NCBI RefSeq assembly: GCF_014646655.1
Contig: NZ_BMNR01000002.1
Location: 523,942 to 587,941, forward strand
Source: Yeosuana aromativorans
GTDB taxonomy: Bacteria > Bacteroidota > Bacteroidia > Flavobacteriales > Flavobacteriaceae
DNA: 64,000 nt
Direction: 5' to 3'
In this document: positions 42,383 to 53,400 of the stretch, piece by piece
Layout: each line of letters begins with the position of its first letter
How positions within the stretch are numbered: position 1 is the first letter of the stretch
Translations under genes and position numbers: made by a program
The notes under the pieces: generated by a model
What the model was told of the DNA's origin: nothing
Databases searched by the model: none
Seen by the model: the letters and a program-made list of their open reading frames with translations, nothing else

Positions 42383-44274
42383 TGGAAGGAAATATAGTAG
42401 AGTTAGATGAATTTCAACAAATAATGAACCATATTAGAAATGGTAATAATTTCTTATTAAGTGGTGGAGCTGGTAGTGGAAAAACATATACTCTAGTTCA
42501 AGTTATTAAAAAATGTATTGAAGATTTTCCTACTTCAAAAGTTGCTTGTATGACATATACCAATGCAGCTGTTAAAGAAATTGAAGAAAGAGTAAATCAT
42601 AAAAATTTAAATGTTTCTACAATTCACGACTTCTTATGGGATAATATAAAGCATTTTCAAAAAGAACTAAAACAAAGTCTTATTGTTTTGGCAAATGATG
42701 ATTTAATTACCAAAATTAATATTTCAAGTGTTAACCCGGTTCCAATCGATTTTTTTGATGATTTAGAAAAAGGAATTCAATATAAAGAGTATTTACGTTT
42801 ACAAGAGGGGATAATATCTCACGATGAATTATTGATATTGGCTAACCACTTATTTCAGATATATCCCAAGTTAAATGATATACTTAAAGATAGGTTTAAA
42901 TTCATTTTCGTAGATGAATATCAAGATACTAATAAATTGGTAATTGAGATTTTTTTAGAACATTTTAAACTAAGTAATAAGAAAAATATTATTGGTTTTT
43001 TTGGAGATGCAATGCAATGTATTTATGATAATACTATTGGAAATTTAGATGCATATAGAGGCAAAGAAGATGATAAAGTTCGAGAAGTTAAAAAACAACA
43101 AAATAGACGAAACCCAAAATTAGTTATCGATTTAGCTAATAGGCTAAGAACAGATGGTTTGATACAAACTGAATCAAAAGATTTAAATGCTCCAAATATG
43201 GATGAAGTAGGAAACTTAAGATTAGGGGAAATTAAATTTTTATATTCTAATGATAATGATATAGAAAAAGTAAAAACTCATCTTGAGTGGGATTTTGGAG
43301 ATTCAAAAAATACAAAAGAACTTAATTTAACACATAACCTAATTGCAGATAAAGCAGGTATTAGAAACTTGATGAATATCTATGACAATGACGGTATTCT
43401 TAATTATAAAAATAGGATTAGAAAGCATATAAAAGACAATCAGATTGTAGAAGATTTTTCTAATATGACTTTTGGGCAAGTTGTAGATTTTTTTGACACG
43501 GTAAATCCTACTCCAAGGATGCAAGAATTTATTGATGATAATCCAGAAATGTATGAAGAAGCTAGAAATCAGAATTGGGATATCTTTTCAAAGATTTACG
43601 TAGATAAGGACCAATTACTTGATGATAAAAAACAAAGCGAAGATGATGAAAATAAAAAAGGTTCGAAAAGAGATGCTCTAATTAGACATTTATTTAAGAT
43701 AGAGAATAATATCTTTCTGTATTCTAGCAAAAGATATAATGAATTTTTAAGAGCAACAGATTATAGATTTAGCATACGAAAAATAGAAGACAAAAAAGTT
43801 TTAAAGACAAACATTGAATCATTGATTAATGTTGGAGAAAAAACTATTGAAGAGGTTATTAATGAAGCAAGTGAAAATGGTGTTTGTTTAATTGATGATA
43901 AATTAGAGAGATTTATAACCGATAAAGAATATCTGTTTAATAGAGTTAAGAGTGTAAAATATAAAGAGTTTCAAAAATTATTTTTTTACTTAGAAGGTTT
44001 TACACCTTTTTCAACTCAACTTAAAACTAAAGGAGCTGAATTTGATAATGTACTAGTTATTCTTGATAATGGAGGATGGAGAAGTTATAATTTTCAAAAT
44101 CTGTTTTTAGGTACTGGAACAGCATCAGTTTTAGAGAGAACACAGAAACTATTCTATGTTTGCTGTACAAGGTCTAAAGAAAAGTTAGCCATATATTTTA
44201 ATTCACCAAATGAAGCTGTATTAGCAAAAGCGATTGATTGGTTTGGAGTTGAAAATGTTATTGATTTAAATTAA
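42370..44274 (+). CDS. gajB: Gabija GajB-type UvrD/Rep helicase
   Basis: A 634-aa SF1A helicase-like protein. Walker A is LLSGGAGSGKTYTLVQ (32-39), followed by CMTYTNAAVKEIEERV (motif Ia), FIFVDEYQDTN (Walker B, about 178-188), DAMQCIYDN and the C-terminal STQLKTKGAEFDNVLV and LFYVCCTRSKEKLAI motifs. It starts inside the 3' end of gajA and ends 12 bp before the first Wadjet gene. Longer than the model GajB (about 494 aa), mostly by an insert in the middle. In Gabija the helicase-like subunit binds GajA and senses or activates it. Confidence 0.85.
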   Translation: MAEVVEGNIVELDEFQQIMNHIRNGNNFLLSGGAGSGKTYTLVQVIKKCIEDFPTSKVACMTYTNAAVKEIEERVNHKNLNVSTIHDFLWDNIKHFQKELKQSLIVLANDDLITKINISSVNPVPIDFFDDLEKGIQYKEYLRLQEGIISHDELLILANHLFQIYPKLNDILKDRFKFIFVDEYQDTNKLVIEIFLEHFKLSNKKNIIGFFGDAMQCIYDNTIGNLDAYRGKEDDKVREVKKQQNRRNPKLVIDLANRLRTDGLIQTESKDLNAPNMDEVGNLRLGEIKFLYSNDNDIEKVKTHLEWDFGDSKNTKELNLTHNLIADKAGIRNLMNIYDNDGILNYKNRIRKHIKDNQIVEDFSNMTFGQVVDFFDTVNPTPRMQEFIDDNPEMYEEARNQNWDIFSKIYVDKDQLLDDKKQSEDDENKKGSKRDALIRHLFKIENNIFLYSSKRYNEFLRATDYRFSIRKIEDKKVLKTNIESLINVGEKTIEEVINEASENGVCLIDDKLERFITDKEYLFNRVKSVKYKEFQKLFFYLEGFTPFSTQLKTKGAEFDNVLVILDNGGWRSYNFQNLFLGTGTASVLERTQKLFYVCCTRSKEKLAIYFNSPNEAVLAKAIDWFGVENVIDLN

Positions 44275-44286
44275 TTAAAAGAGATT

Positions 44287-45606
44287 GTGGATAGTTTTAA
44301 CCTCTACAGAGAAGCAAAAGAGCAGTATGAAAAATTAATACCAGAGAAAAACGATGGATTAATTCTTCTGTCTCTGTATGCAAAATATAAGGATAAAGAT
44401 TTTACAGAAGAGAATATAATATCAACTATTTCTAAGGTCTTCAAAGATCAGGGCAATGAAAGCTCAAGGACAGAATACAATAGAAATAATACAATAATTC
44501 TAAGGCTTCAAGAGTCTTTCTTATGGAGAAACGCCTCTAAGAAAACCTATCAATTCAAAAAATACGGATTGGAACTTTGCCAGAATATCGAGAAACGATT
44601 AATCGAAAAGTACAATCCAGCGAAAATTAAACGGTTCTTTGCCGAATTACACAAAAGTCTCACTGAAAACATTGAGAAAAACAGAGACTTCAATGAATGG
44701 ATTGAAGACCATTTTGAGATTAGGCTCCCCGAACTTACTTCCCAAATAGAAATATTAGACCAGCAGGTTAACGAATCCGTAAAGGATTTTAAAACAGGAA
44801 TAAATTCTGAAGACCAAGGTATACTCGATGTCCTTAAAGGTATTGAGATACGTCTAGAAGTAATTAAGGAACAAGCGTCTGAACTTAGAAATGCATTTCA
44901 GATTTCCTATGACATTGATGACCTTTTGATTGGCATTCTCGAAGAGAACAAAGGACAAAATAATATCTCAAATATTCATAGGGTTCAAAATTTTCACGAT
45001 AATTCTAGAAGCCAATTAGAACAGGTAAGTAAAAGAATCGAAAAAATAAAGCCAAGAATTAGAGAGTTCATTTATGATTTTAACAAAAAGAACTTTGATA
45101 GAAAAACGAATAATTTCATTGATTATCTCTTAAAAAAGTCAGTAGTTGTTAGGGAAGGAAGTTTAAAAAGAATTCAACTTCCAGATAACCTTTCAGGATT
45201 AACCATAAAGTCAGCAACTCACAGCCTTAAATTCAATGTTATACCAATTAGGGAAATAAGTACCAAACTACCTATTGAAGTTACGGAGAGGAAGGTTGAT
45301 CCTGTCAAAAGAAAAGAACTTCTTGATAAGACCCTCAAATGGAAAAGAGACAAAGAAAGAATATGGTACTGGACCAATTTAGCATTTGAAGAATTAGAAG
45401 CACAAGGTTATCTTGACTTTACACCTTTTTTCTTTAAAGTTCTTGAAGAAGACCAACTCACAATCGCTGTTAAAACAGCTCACAATATAATAAGAAAGAA
45501 TCCTACATATAGGAATAGATTCAATGTAGCTATCAAAAAAGAACCAGTATACGACACCACAAAAAAAGGAATATCCTTATGGCAGATGACAATACAGAAA
45601 AAATAG
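44287..45606 (+). CDS. jetA: Wadjet JetA (kleisin-like, MukF/MksF-type)
   Basis: A 439-aa soluble protein predicted to be helical with an N-terminal winged-helix region (NTIILRLQESFLWRNASKKT), a long central helix bundle and a C-terminal region (DFTPFFFKVLEEDQLTIAVKTAH). It lacks ATPase motifs, as expected of a kleisin. The order, sizes and overlaps with jetB, jetC and jetD make the assignment. The start is GTG, 12 bp after gajB, so Gabija and Wadjet share a transcript. Its identity rests mainly on gene order. Confidence 0.78.
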   Translation: MDSFNLYREAKEQYEKLIPEKNDGLILLSLYAKYKDKDFTEENIISTISKVFKDQGNESSRTEYNRNNTIILRLQESFLWRNASKKTYQFKKYGLELCQNIEKRLIEKYNPAKIKRFFAELHKSLTENIEKNRDFNEWIEDHFEIRLPELTSQIEILDQQVNESVKDFKTGINSEDQGILDVLKGIEIRLEVIKEQASELRNAFQISYDIDDLLIGILEENKGQNNISNIHRVQNFHDNSRSQLEQVSKRIEKIKPRIREFIYDFNKKNFDRKTNNFIDYLLKKSVVVREGSLKRIQLPDNLSGLTIKSATHSLKFNVIPIREISTKLPIEVTERKVDPVKRKELLDKTLKWKRDKERIWYWTNLAFEELEAQGYLDFTPFFFKVLEEDQLTIAVKTAHNIIRKNPTYRNRFNVAIKKEPVYDTTKKGISLWQMTIQKK

Positions 45607-46259
45607 AAACATATAATTTTTTAAACAACAAGAAGGCAAAAAGCATTTTCGCAAAACTTGATTACACACTTAGAAATGGCACTCATATTCAAAGGGAATA
45701 TCCTTTGAATGTTAACCTATATCGATTTCTGAACGAGTCAGAAAACTATGAATCACTTAAAAATTATTATAAAGATTTTTTCAATTTAAATCTCACAAAA
45801 GAAGGAACTGACTTTAATAATTACTACTATTTAAACTTCAATGAAGATGGCAAAGGCAATGTGCCCTCTGACAATCGGGATTACTTAAAAAGCGAATATA
45901 TTATAATAGGAATGCTGTTCTTAAAAATGTATAAGCTAGACGGAAACATCGAGCTGGATAGCGTATCTAAATTCACTACCCTACTATATGAGGAATATGA
46001 AGAACAAAAAAATGCATTAAGGAAACTTATAAACGACAATTCTTCAGATAAGAGCACAGATTTGAGTGACCAAAGATTTGAAACAGTCTTAACCAAGTCA
46101 TTTGAAAAATTTGGGGATTTGGGCTGGTTAAAATGGGAAAGAGAAGATGAGAAGGACAAATTTAAGATAATGCCATCCTTTGAGCGTTTGCGTATCAACT
46201 ATCAACCCCAAATTGAAACTATTGACGATTTAATAATGGAAGTAAAAGATGCAGAATAA
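45579..46259 (+). CDS. jetB: Wadjet JetB (MukE/MksE-like)
   Basis: A 226-aa acidic helical protein of the right size for the KITE-type subunit that joins the kleisin to the SMC heads. Recognisable only by context: it overlaps jetA by 28 bp and jetC by 11 bp. Sequence features include an acidic middle (YEEYEEQKNALRKLIND) and a DLGWLKWEREDEKDKFKIMP winged-helix-like segment. Confidence 0.78.
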   Translation: MADDNTEKIETYNFLNNKKAKSIFAKLDYTLRNGTHIQREYPLNVNLYRFLNESENYESLKNYYKDFFNLNLTKEGTDFNNYYYLNFNEDGKGNVPSDNRDYLKSEYIIIGMLFLKMYKLDGNIELDSVSKFTTLLYEEYEEQKNALRKLINDNSSDKSTDLSDQRFETVLTKSFEKFGDLGWLKWEREDEKDKFKIMPSFERLRINYQPQIETIDDLIMEVKDAE

Positions 46260-49200
46260 TTACCCTCGTATATATAGCCTGTCCACAATAGGTATAAAGC
46301 AACATTTTAATGCCGATTATCTTTTCCATCCGTATAGAACAGACTTTAGTGGTGAGAGTGGTAGCGGAAAGAGTATGATAGCGGATATGATTCAACTAGT
46401 TCTTGTGGGTTCAAGTGAATTTAAATCTGCAACTGAAGGTAATAAGCAAAGAGACGTCAAAGGGATGCTAATTACCAAAAAAGGCCATTCCTCGTCTAGA
46501 GGTTATATTTTTCTGAATATTGAAGTGAGCCAAAAAAAATATTTTGTCATTGGGGTTTATATTGAGGGCACAAGTAATGCGGCAGAAATGTTCATTATTC
46601 AAAACGGGTACGATTGGGATAATCTGACTACTTTAAATAAGCCTGTTTTCAATAAAGATTTGTTAATAGATAATAAGATTGATACACTTAAAAATCTTTG
46701 TGAACGAATTGAATTTGCTATGATGAAATCTTTCAGAAGAAAGAACTACCATCAAATTCTATATGATAATGCAATTCTATCTTTAGATTTAACTAAAGAA
46801 GAAACGCTTAAAACTTACGCAAATATCCTTAGGTCTTTTTCAAGAGGGAAAGGTTTTAAGACTGAATCTGAAGATTTAAAAAAGTTCCTTTTTGGCGATG
46901 ATGAAAAAAATGCTATAATAGAAAAGTATAATGAAGAAGTCGAAAATATAAGTAATGACTTCCACGAGCACAAAAGGTATTCTCAAGAAATTGAACTTAT
47001 AAATGACAAGCAAGTTTTACTGAAAACCGTGCTGGAAAAACAAAAGAACTACAAAACCATCTATACGGAATATTTAATAAAAAAATTCAGTTACTGGAAT
47101 ACTTTCAAGAAGAAAACAATTACCGAAAAGCTCAAAATAGATGAGGAATTAAATTTTAAAAAGAACGAACTAAATTTCGTAGAAAATGAACTTTTGAAAT
47201 TAAAAATAGAGGACCTCAAAGAGCTATTGGATACTAAAAAGAAAGTTGACGAATTAATTAAAAGGGACAATTCCAAAAGTGACATTGAAACCAAGTTTCT
47301 AAATATTGGCAATACTAAACTGCAAATTGAAGTTGCAGAAAAATGGCTTACATCCCACGATAATAATACTAAAAGAGTAAACAAATGGTTTGCTTCTCAA
47401 CAGCTAGATAATAATAATAAAACTGCATTAAAAGAATTCTCAAAATACCTTTCTACTAATAATATTCTAGATGCATTTAAAGCATCCAATTGGCTAACGG
47501 ATTACAAAAAAGAAAATAAGGAATATCCCAAAAAGATTAAAGAATTAGAAAAAGATATAGCAGAGCTTGAATCATTGTCAAGGTTTTCAGACCTAAACAA
47601 CACTGAATCTTTGGTTAACTGGGCTTTAGATAATTTAGAGTTTCCACTATCGCATTTGCTTGAAAGTGTTTTAATCTACTTTCAAAAATATGGCAAGGTC
47701 AAACCTTCTGACGAAAATTCCAAGAGGTACGTTCCATTTCCAGAGAAGCTTTTTCACAATATAGATTCAAATATCAAGGATAAAAGTGAACACGGATTTT
47801 GGCTTAACCTTGATGGTGTCTATGAGTTTATAACACATTCAGAACATCGTGCTCTAAATGTTCAAGACCCAAATGATATTATAAAATCTTTATCTAAGCT
47901 AAAGGAAGGTGTTGAAGAAAAATTGTCTAAACTTATCACGAAAAAGCAAAATATAGAGCACCTTAAAAATACGCTGTTCGAATACAGTAGTCTTGAAAAG
48001 CACATTGAACTTTTTAAAAGAAAGGACGAGCTACTTAGTTTCAAAATTGACGAAAGCTTGGAAGGTCTTACTGAAGATTCTTTTAAACTTCATATGCTGG
48101 CACATAATAACAAGACTAAAATTCTCGAACAATACAATTCTTTACAAAAGGAATATGAAGAATTAACAAGCAGAAAGAACCTGCTAGAAAATTACCAAAA
48201 AAGAATTAAAAAACTAGAGACCAACCTTTTCGAAGATGATATCACTATTGATGCCCAACTAATAGAAGAAAGAATTGCATCAGAAGGAAAATGTTTGGCA
48301 GAGAAAGAAGAAAACCTAAAAGAAAAAGAATTCGATGAAAAGTCATTTTTTGATAAACAAACCAAAGATATCATTAATCAACCGAAATTATCCGACTTAA
48401 AATATCAACTTTTAAGTACTATTAAAGACTTAGATATAGAAATTGAGCAGAAGGAAAAGCAACTCAAACTAGCACAAGATCAAATAACAGAAACTAGGCA
48501 AATAAATGAACAGCTTTTTAAATCTAAAATTAAGTTTAATGAAAATATTGAAGAAACAGCAGATCCTGAAAATGGCGGAAACAATTCTTTTCAAGCTAAA
48601 GCAAGTAAAACACAACTCGCATATATTGAATATTTAAAGATAATAACCAAAGACCTTCCATATGATGAAACAGCTTCAATAGGACAATTGGCTAATTATC
48701 TCTTACCAACTGTATTTCCTTCTACCAAAGTAGATGAAGATTTGATTGAAAACGATATTGTTGATAGGTTAAGCAAATTGACTCAGGATATTCAGGAAAT
48801 AGGTTCTAGAAAAGTAGAAATATTGGGAAGCATATTTAATGATGTCTATAAAGTTTATACAGGGTACCTTACTAAGATTAATGAAATTGACAACTATCTC
48901 AAAAAAGGAAACAGAGGTATAACAGGTGGGAACAAAGCATCATTAACTTCCAAAAATTCAATCCACTACCCAGAGAATTGGCTTACCACCTTTAGAAAAC
49001 AGCTACATAATCAACTCAACTATACAGGTTTGTTTAGTGAACTACGAGAAGAAATTGATATTAATGAGATGATGATTAAAGCATTTCAAAAACTTGGTGG
49101 TAGTACTAAAGTTGAACCTGAAGATTTAATGAACCCAAAATCTTATTTTGATTTGGTATTTGAGTTAAAACTCGAAAACGAAGAGGTCAATTCTGGTAGC

Positions 49201-49545
49201 AATGGCCAAACCTATGCGGCTAATGCTTTATTGTGCTTGGCTAGGCTATCACTAATAGAAGAAAGGGATAAAGAAGGATTAAAAATCATGCCAATAGACG
49301 AAGCAGAAGGTTTGGGAAGCAATTATGATATGCTGCACGAACTAGCAAAAAAAGAAAAATACCAAATTATAACGATGGCAATTGAGACCGCAGGCGAAAT
49401 AACGGAAAACGGTCAATACATTTACATTATGAATGAAAACAACTTGGCCAATGTTGATAGCTTTGTACCACCTCTGGGAATATTCTCTGAACAGGTAACC
49501 GAAGATATTGACCAATACATACAATCTCTATCAGATAATGAATAA
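46249..49545 (+). CDS. jetC: Wadjet JetC (SMC-like ATPase)
   Basis: A 1098-aa SMC-type ATPase. The N-terminal Walker A is FSGESGSGKSMIADMIQ (35-42), a long coiled coil fills about residues 200-930 (with Lys/Glu-rich heptads and a hinge-like interruption), and the C-terminal head has the signature NSGSNGQTYAANALLCLARL and Walker B GLKIMPIDEAEGLG (about 1011-1022). It extrudes DNA loops to detect small circular DNA. It overlaps jetB and jetD slightly. Confidence 0.88.
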   Translation: MQNNYPRIYSLSTIGIKQHFNADYLFHPYRTDFSGESGSGKSMIADMIQLVLVGSSEFKSATEGNKQRDVKGMLITKKGHSSSRGYIFLNIEVSQKKYFVIGVYIEGTSNAAEMFIIQNGYDWDNLTTLNKPVFNKDLLIDNKIDTLKNLCERIEFAMMKSFRRKNYHQILYDNAILSLDLTKEETLKTYANILRSFSRGKGFKTESEDLKKFLFGDDEKNAIIEKYNEEVENISNDFHEHKRYSQEIELINDKQVLLKTVLEKQKNYKTIYTEYLIKKFSYWNTFKKKTITEKLKIDEELNFKKNELNFVENELLKLKIEDLKELLDTKKKVDELIKRDNSKSDIETKFLNIGNTKLQIEVAEKWLTSHDNNTKRVNKWFASQQLDNNNKTALKEFSKYLSTNNILDAFKASNWLTDYKKENKEYPKKIKELEKDIAELESLSRFSDLNNTESLVNWALDNLEFPLSHLLESVLIYFQKYGKVKPSDENSKRYVPFPEKLFHNIDSNIKDKSEHGFWLNLDGVYEFITHSEHRALNVQDPNDIIKSLSKLKEGVEEKLSKLITKKQNIEHLKNTLFEYSSLEKHIELFKRKDELLSFKIDESLEGLTEDSFKLHMLAHNNKTKILEQYNSLQKEYEELTSRKNLLENYQKRIKKLETNLFEDDITIDAQLIEERIASEGKCLAEKEENLKEKEFDEKSFFDKQTKDIINQPKLSDLKYQLLSTIKDLDIEIEQKEKQLKLAQDQITETRQINEQLFKSKIKFNENIEETADPENGGNNSFQAKASKTQLAYIEYLKIITKDLPYDETASIGQLANYLLPTVFPSTKVDEDLIENDIVDRLSKLTQDIQEIGSRKVEILGSIFNDVYKVYTGYLTKINEIDNYLKKGNRGITGGNKASLTSKNSIHYPENWLTTFRKQLHNQLNYTGLFSELREEIDINEMMIKAFQKLGGSTKVEPEDLMNPKSYFDLVFELKLENEEVNSGSNGQTYAANALLCLARLSLIEERDKEGLKIMPIDEAEGLGSNYDMLHELAKKEKYQIITMAIETAGEITENGQYIYIMNENNLANVDSFVPPLGIFSEQVTEDIDQYIQSLSDNE

Positions 49546-50485
49546 GAATATTACTTGGAAAGAATTAAAAGCACTAGACGATATCTATCGATTAAAAAAA
49601 ACTAGAGCCAATATTCAGGAGCATCCTTACATAAAATATCTTATTTATGATTTTGGCATTCTTGACTTAAAACCAGATAATGTAAAAATTATAATAACTA
49701 CTGATAAGTATGAAAAGTTTTATGAAGATAATTTTAAAGTTCCATATAACGAAGCTAAAGCATTTCTTATTGAAAATGGAATAAAGCCAACTGCAAAAAA
49801 GAGTTTCACTCTTGAAGATGTTACAACATTAATGCTAATTTGTGAAAACAAAGATGAAATAATAAACAACCCAACTAACATCGAAGATTTTTCAAATGAG
49901 TTTTTTGATATATCCAAATATTTAAAAGAGAAGAAAAGTGTTAGAGAGGCAGTATTCAACATTTTAGGAATTGATCAATTCCCATTAGATAAAAAGGAAA
50001 ATCATTGGAGGTTAGTTGTTGATAACAAAAATCCAAAAGCAATTGTACTGTGTGAAAACAAATCATTTTTAAAGCAACCTTGGATTGCAAGAAATACAGA
50101 AGTTAAAATGTGGTATGTTGGAGGAAATAATATAAAGATATTAGACGATATTGATGAAGTTGAACTATCTAAGCCAATTTATTACTCATGCGATTGGGAT
50201 TTAGCTGGTTTACAAATTTATTCTAGAATAAAAGTGAAGTTGAAAGATAGAAATAGTGACATTTTACTTCTTTACCCAAACACAACCCATAAAAGAATTA
50301 GTACTTATATAAACTATCATAGTAGTCATTGGGACTTAACAAAAACATTATCTGGTTTAAGACTAGAATTTTTTTCTAAAAAAGAGCTATTACTTATAAA
50401 GGACTTAATTCAAAATGAAGAATGGATTGAAGAAGAATCAACAGATTTGGCATTAATGATTCACAATAGTTTAACAGAAATATGA
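49538..50485 (+). CDS. jetD: Wadjet JetD (topoisomerase VI-like nuclease)
   Basis: A 315-aa protein with a winged-helix N-terminal part and a TOPRIM domain at the C-terminus, with the glutamate in AIVLCENKSFLKQP (about 172) and the paired aspartates in YYSCDWDLAGLQIYSRIK (about 218 and 220). In Wadjet, JetD cleaves DNA trapped by the SMC complex. A TTG 30 bases upstream is in frame; the ATG overlapping the jetC stop by 8 bp is preferred. The final stop codon overlaps the ATG of the next gene. Confidence 0.87.
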   Translation: MNKNITWKELKALDDIYRLKKTRANIQEHPYIKYLIYDFGILDLKPDNVKIIITTDKYEKFYEDNFKVPYNEAKAFLIENGIKPTAKKSFTLEDVTTLMLICENKDEIINNPTNIEDFSNEFFDISKYLKEKKSVREAVFNILGIDQFPLDKKENHWRLVVDNKNPKAIVLCENKSFLKQPWIARNTEVKMWYVGGNNIKILDDIDEVELSKPIYYSCDWDLAGLQIYSRIKVKLKDRNSDILLLYPNTTHKRISTYINYHSSHWDLTKTLSGLRLEFFSKKELLLIKDLIQNEEWIEEESTDLALMIHNSLTEI

Positions 50486-53400
50486 ACGGAAATACAAAGA
50501 AAGAAATAGATGAGATTCAGAACATAATTAAACCATTTGAAACGGAATTCTTTTATCCTAAGGATGAAAAAGCATTAGAAGCTGATTTAAATTGGAATGC
50601 ATCAATATTTCTTGCAAAACTTTTAATAAAAGCAAAACAATCTGAATCAGATTGGTCAAAAAAGAAATTAAAATTTTTTGTAACAGATTATAATTCAAAA
50701 AATAATACTTCGATAGATGTAAATACTTTACTTAATAAATATTGGATTCGTGAGATTTTAGATTTAATACATATACCAAAAGCAGTAAGAGATGTTCTCT
50801 ATGATTTTGGGAAAATGCAAAATCATCAACTAGAACTGAATTTTGTTCGGACAATTTATGAATCTTATCCAGATCAAAAAATTGATAAGGAAGAATACAA
50901 TCTGTTCTTAAAAAAATATAAAAGCAAAAATAAACTCACTTTAGATGAAACTTGGATAAAATCAACTTGGATAGAAACAAAGAAAGAAAATGAGTTAAAT
51001 ATTAAGAATATATATTATTATTTCACTCTACTTGACAATTGGGAAGATTTCAGATTTTTATACATCTTAAAAGAAGAAAAAGCAAAAAATGATCCTAGAG
51101 GTTTAGCCATATCAAAAAAAGAGTTTAATGATATACATACTGCTCATAAATCATATTTTTTCAAATCCCCTACATTAAATGAATTAAAAGAACAAGAAAT
51201 TGTCTATGAAAAAGGAGACCAATATTATATAAATTTTTATAATAGCAAAGTTTCCTATTGGAGCAGTTTAGGGGATAAAATAAGTGGATTTGTTTGGGAA
51301 GAATTAATCCCGGACAAAACAATTTATAATGACAAGAGTAGAATCAAATTATTTTTATCAAAAGTTCTTTATTGGGAACATCATTGGCCTAATTTCTACA
51401 ACAACATTTCAAAACAATCGGAAGAACGTTTTGTGAAAGCTGCGTTCGAGTTAGTTCTTGAAGAAAAAGATATAGTTGGTGTAAAAGATGAGTTTTTTAA
51501 ATGCTATCTAGATGAAAATCTCAATCATAATCTTGCTTTTAAATCTGGCAAAATACCAATAGAAGATAACCTCGAATCTAATGAGGATTATTATGAATTT
51601 TATGAAGATTTACATTTTCTTTCAGATAAACACCAAGGGAACTTGTTTTATGTTCAAGAAACTCGAAATCAGCTTGCATTTTTAATTAAAATGATTGTTT
51701 GTTGTGATACAGCTTTTTCAGATGTTGAAACTGACGGTGCTATTAAAAAACAACATTATCCTTTAATAAAAAGTCTTCTAGAAAATGGATTGGAAAGACC
51801 TTATTTGTTATGGGAAACGAGTCATTTTATAATTCAAAACAAACCAACAATAATACCTTATCTTCTTGAGAAACCAAAGTTTGCTTCATTAGCTTTCAGG
51901 TTAATAAATGCAATAAAAATTGAAAGCTCGATAATTCAGGTAAACAATGATATAAAAATTAAACTTTACGAGAGTAGTATAAAACTAAGTCTAAATTCTT
52001 TGCTTTATACACCAGATTATTCAAATGAAAATATTGGAGTCTTTGTTTTTCAATTGTTTAAAGAAATAAATAGAGATAAATATAAATCTTTATCCAACGT
52101 TAGAACTAAAGAAGAAGAATATAAAATACGGCAAAATAAAAGGGAGAAAGAAAACTTACTGCTTGAATTGATAGAGGATTATCCAGCTTATGGTTATTAT
52201 GTGAATACAGTTGAAAAGGAACTCTTATTTCCTAAAATAATCACCTCACTTATAACTCTATTTGAACAACACGAAGAAAAAATTAAATATTTGAATGGCA
52301 CCATTCAGTTTCCGATTATAATACTAGATGGATTAAGTTGGCTTTCAAAATGTATTAATTACAGTAAATATGAAAAGCAATTTAGTGATATTAAAGAACT
52401 TAAAGAACTAATATCTAGCGTGTTTAAGGACATTTACCTAGAAAAAATAGAACAGAAGTCAGGTGCCAAAAAAGATATCCAATCCAATGAGCTTATAGAT
52501 AGTCTGCCAAGTTGGAGCGAAAGAAATGAAAGGGTAAACCAAGTTGACTGGGTTTATCTGATGGTAATTATGTACGATACAAATACCTTAAAGCATTTTT
52601 TATCTCCTAGATTTTCTTTAAAAAAAGCTGATCATGAATATGATGAAGAAAATAGATTTAATGCAAAAAAAATACGGACACACCTATTTGTTTTATTAAT
52701 TACTCTACAAAAAATAACTTTAAATAGATCAGATTTCTTTAATGTTTATGATAGAATTAGACCTGTAAAGGCTCAATTAGAAGAACAAATAGTATTAATT
52801 TTAAAAGACTATGCTATTGCAGGAAAATCTTCAAAAATAGATATTTTAAGTTCCTCATTCGAACGCCAATTCTCTGGAATAACAGAAGAAGAACTACTCC
52901 CACAAATAGCCCAGGCTATTAATTGGTTTGAAGAGAAAATTAAAGTTATTGATGTTTTAATAAATACAAGTGATTTATTACGTTTATTAATAATTCTTGA
53001 TTGGATTACCTCAGAAGGGATAAAAAAACAAATACTTGAAAAGGTAAAAGATTCTCAAGTATTAGAGTATTTGCAAACTCAAAATTGGCTTCCGGAGATT
53101 GAATTGACATTAACAAAACTTTCCCATTATAAAGAGCTAGTTGAGCAAACGGAAACAGCACTGAGTTTTTGGGAAAAGTTTAATCCACCTCGTGAAAATG
53201 TAAAATTCGAGCAAGCCTCTTTTATCGTAAAATTAGTATTGGCATATAACGATAAGGATATAAAACAAATAAACAGCTTGAAAGTACCCGAGCAACACAA
53301 CTATCATATCAGCGGTATTAAACCTTTTAATTACAAACAGTTTTTCATTGGCTTAATACATTTCGAAAGTAACCCTGAGTCAGCATATAAAATATTCGAT

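Noticed and set aside
49538-50485. JetD read as a stand-alone topoisomerase subunit
   Set aside because: The overlap with jetC, the size and the TOPRIM position all fit Wadjet JetD, and there is no topoisomerase partner.
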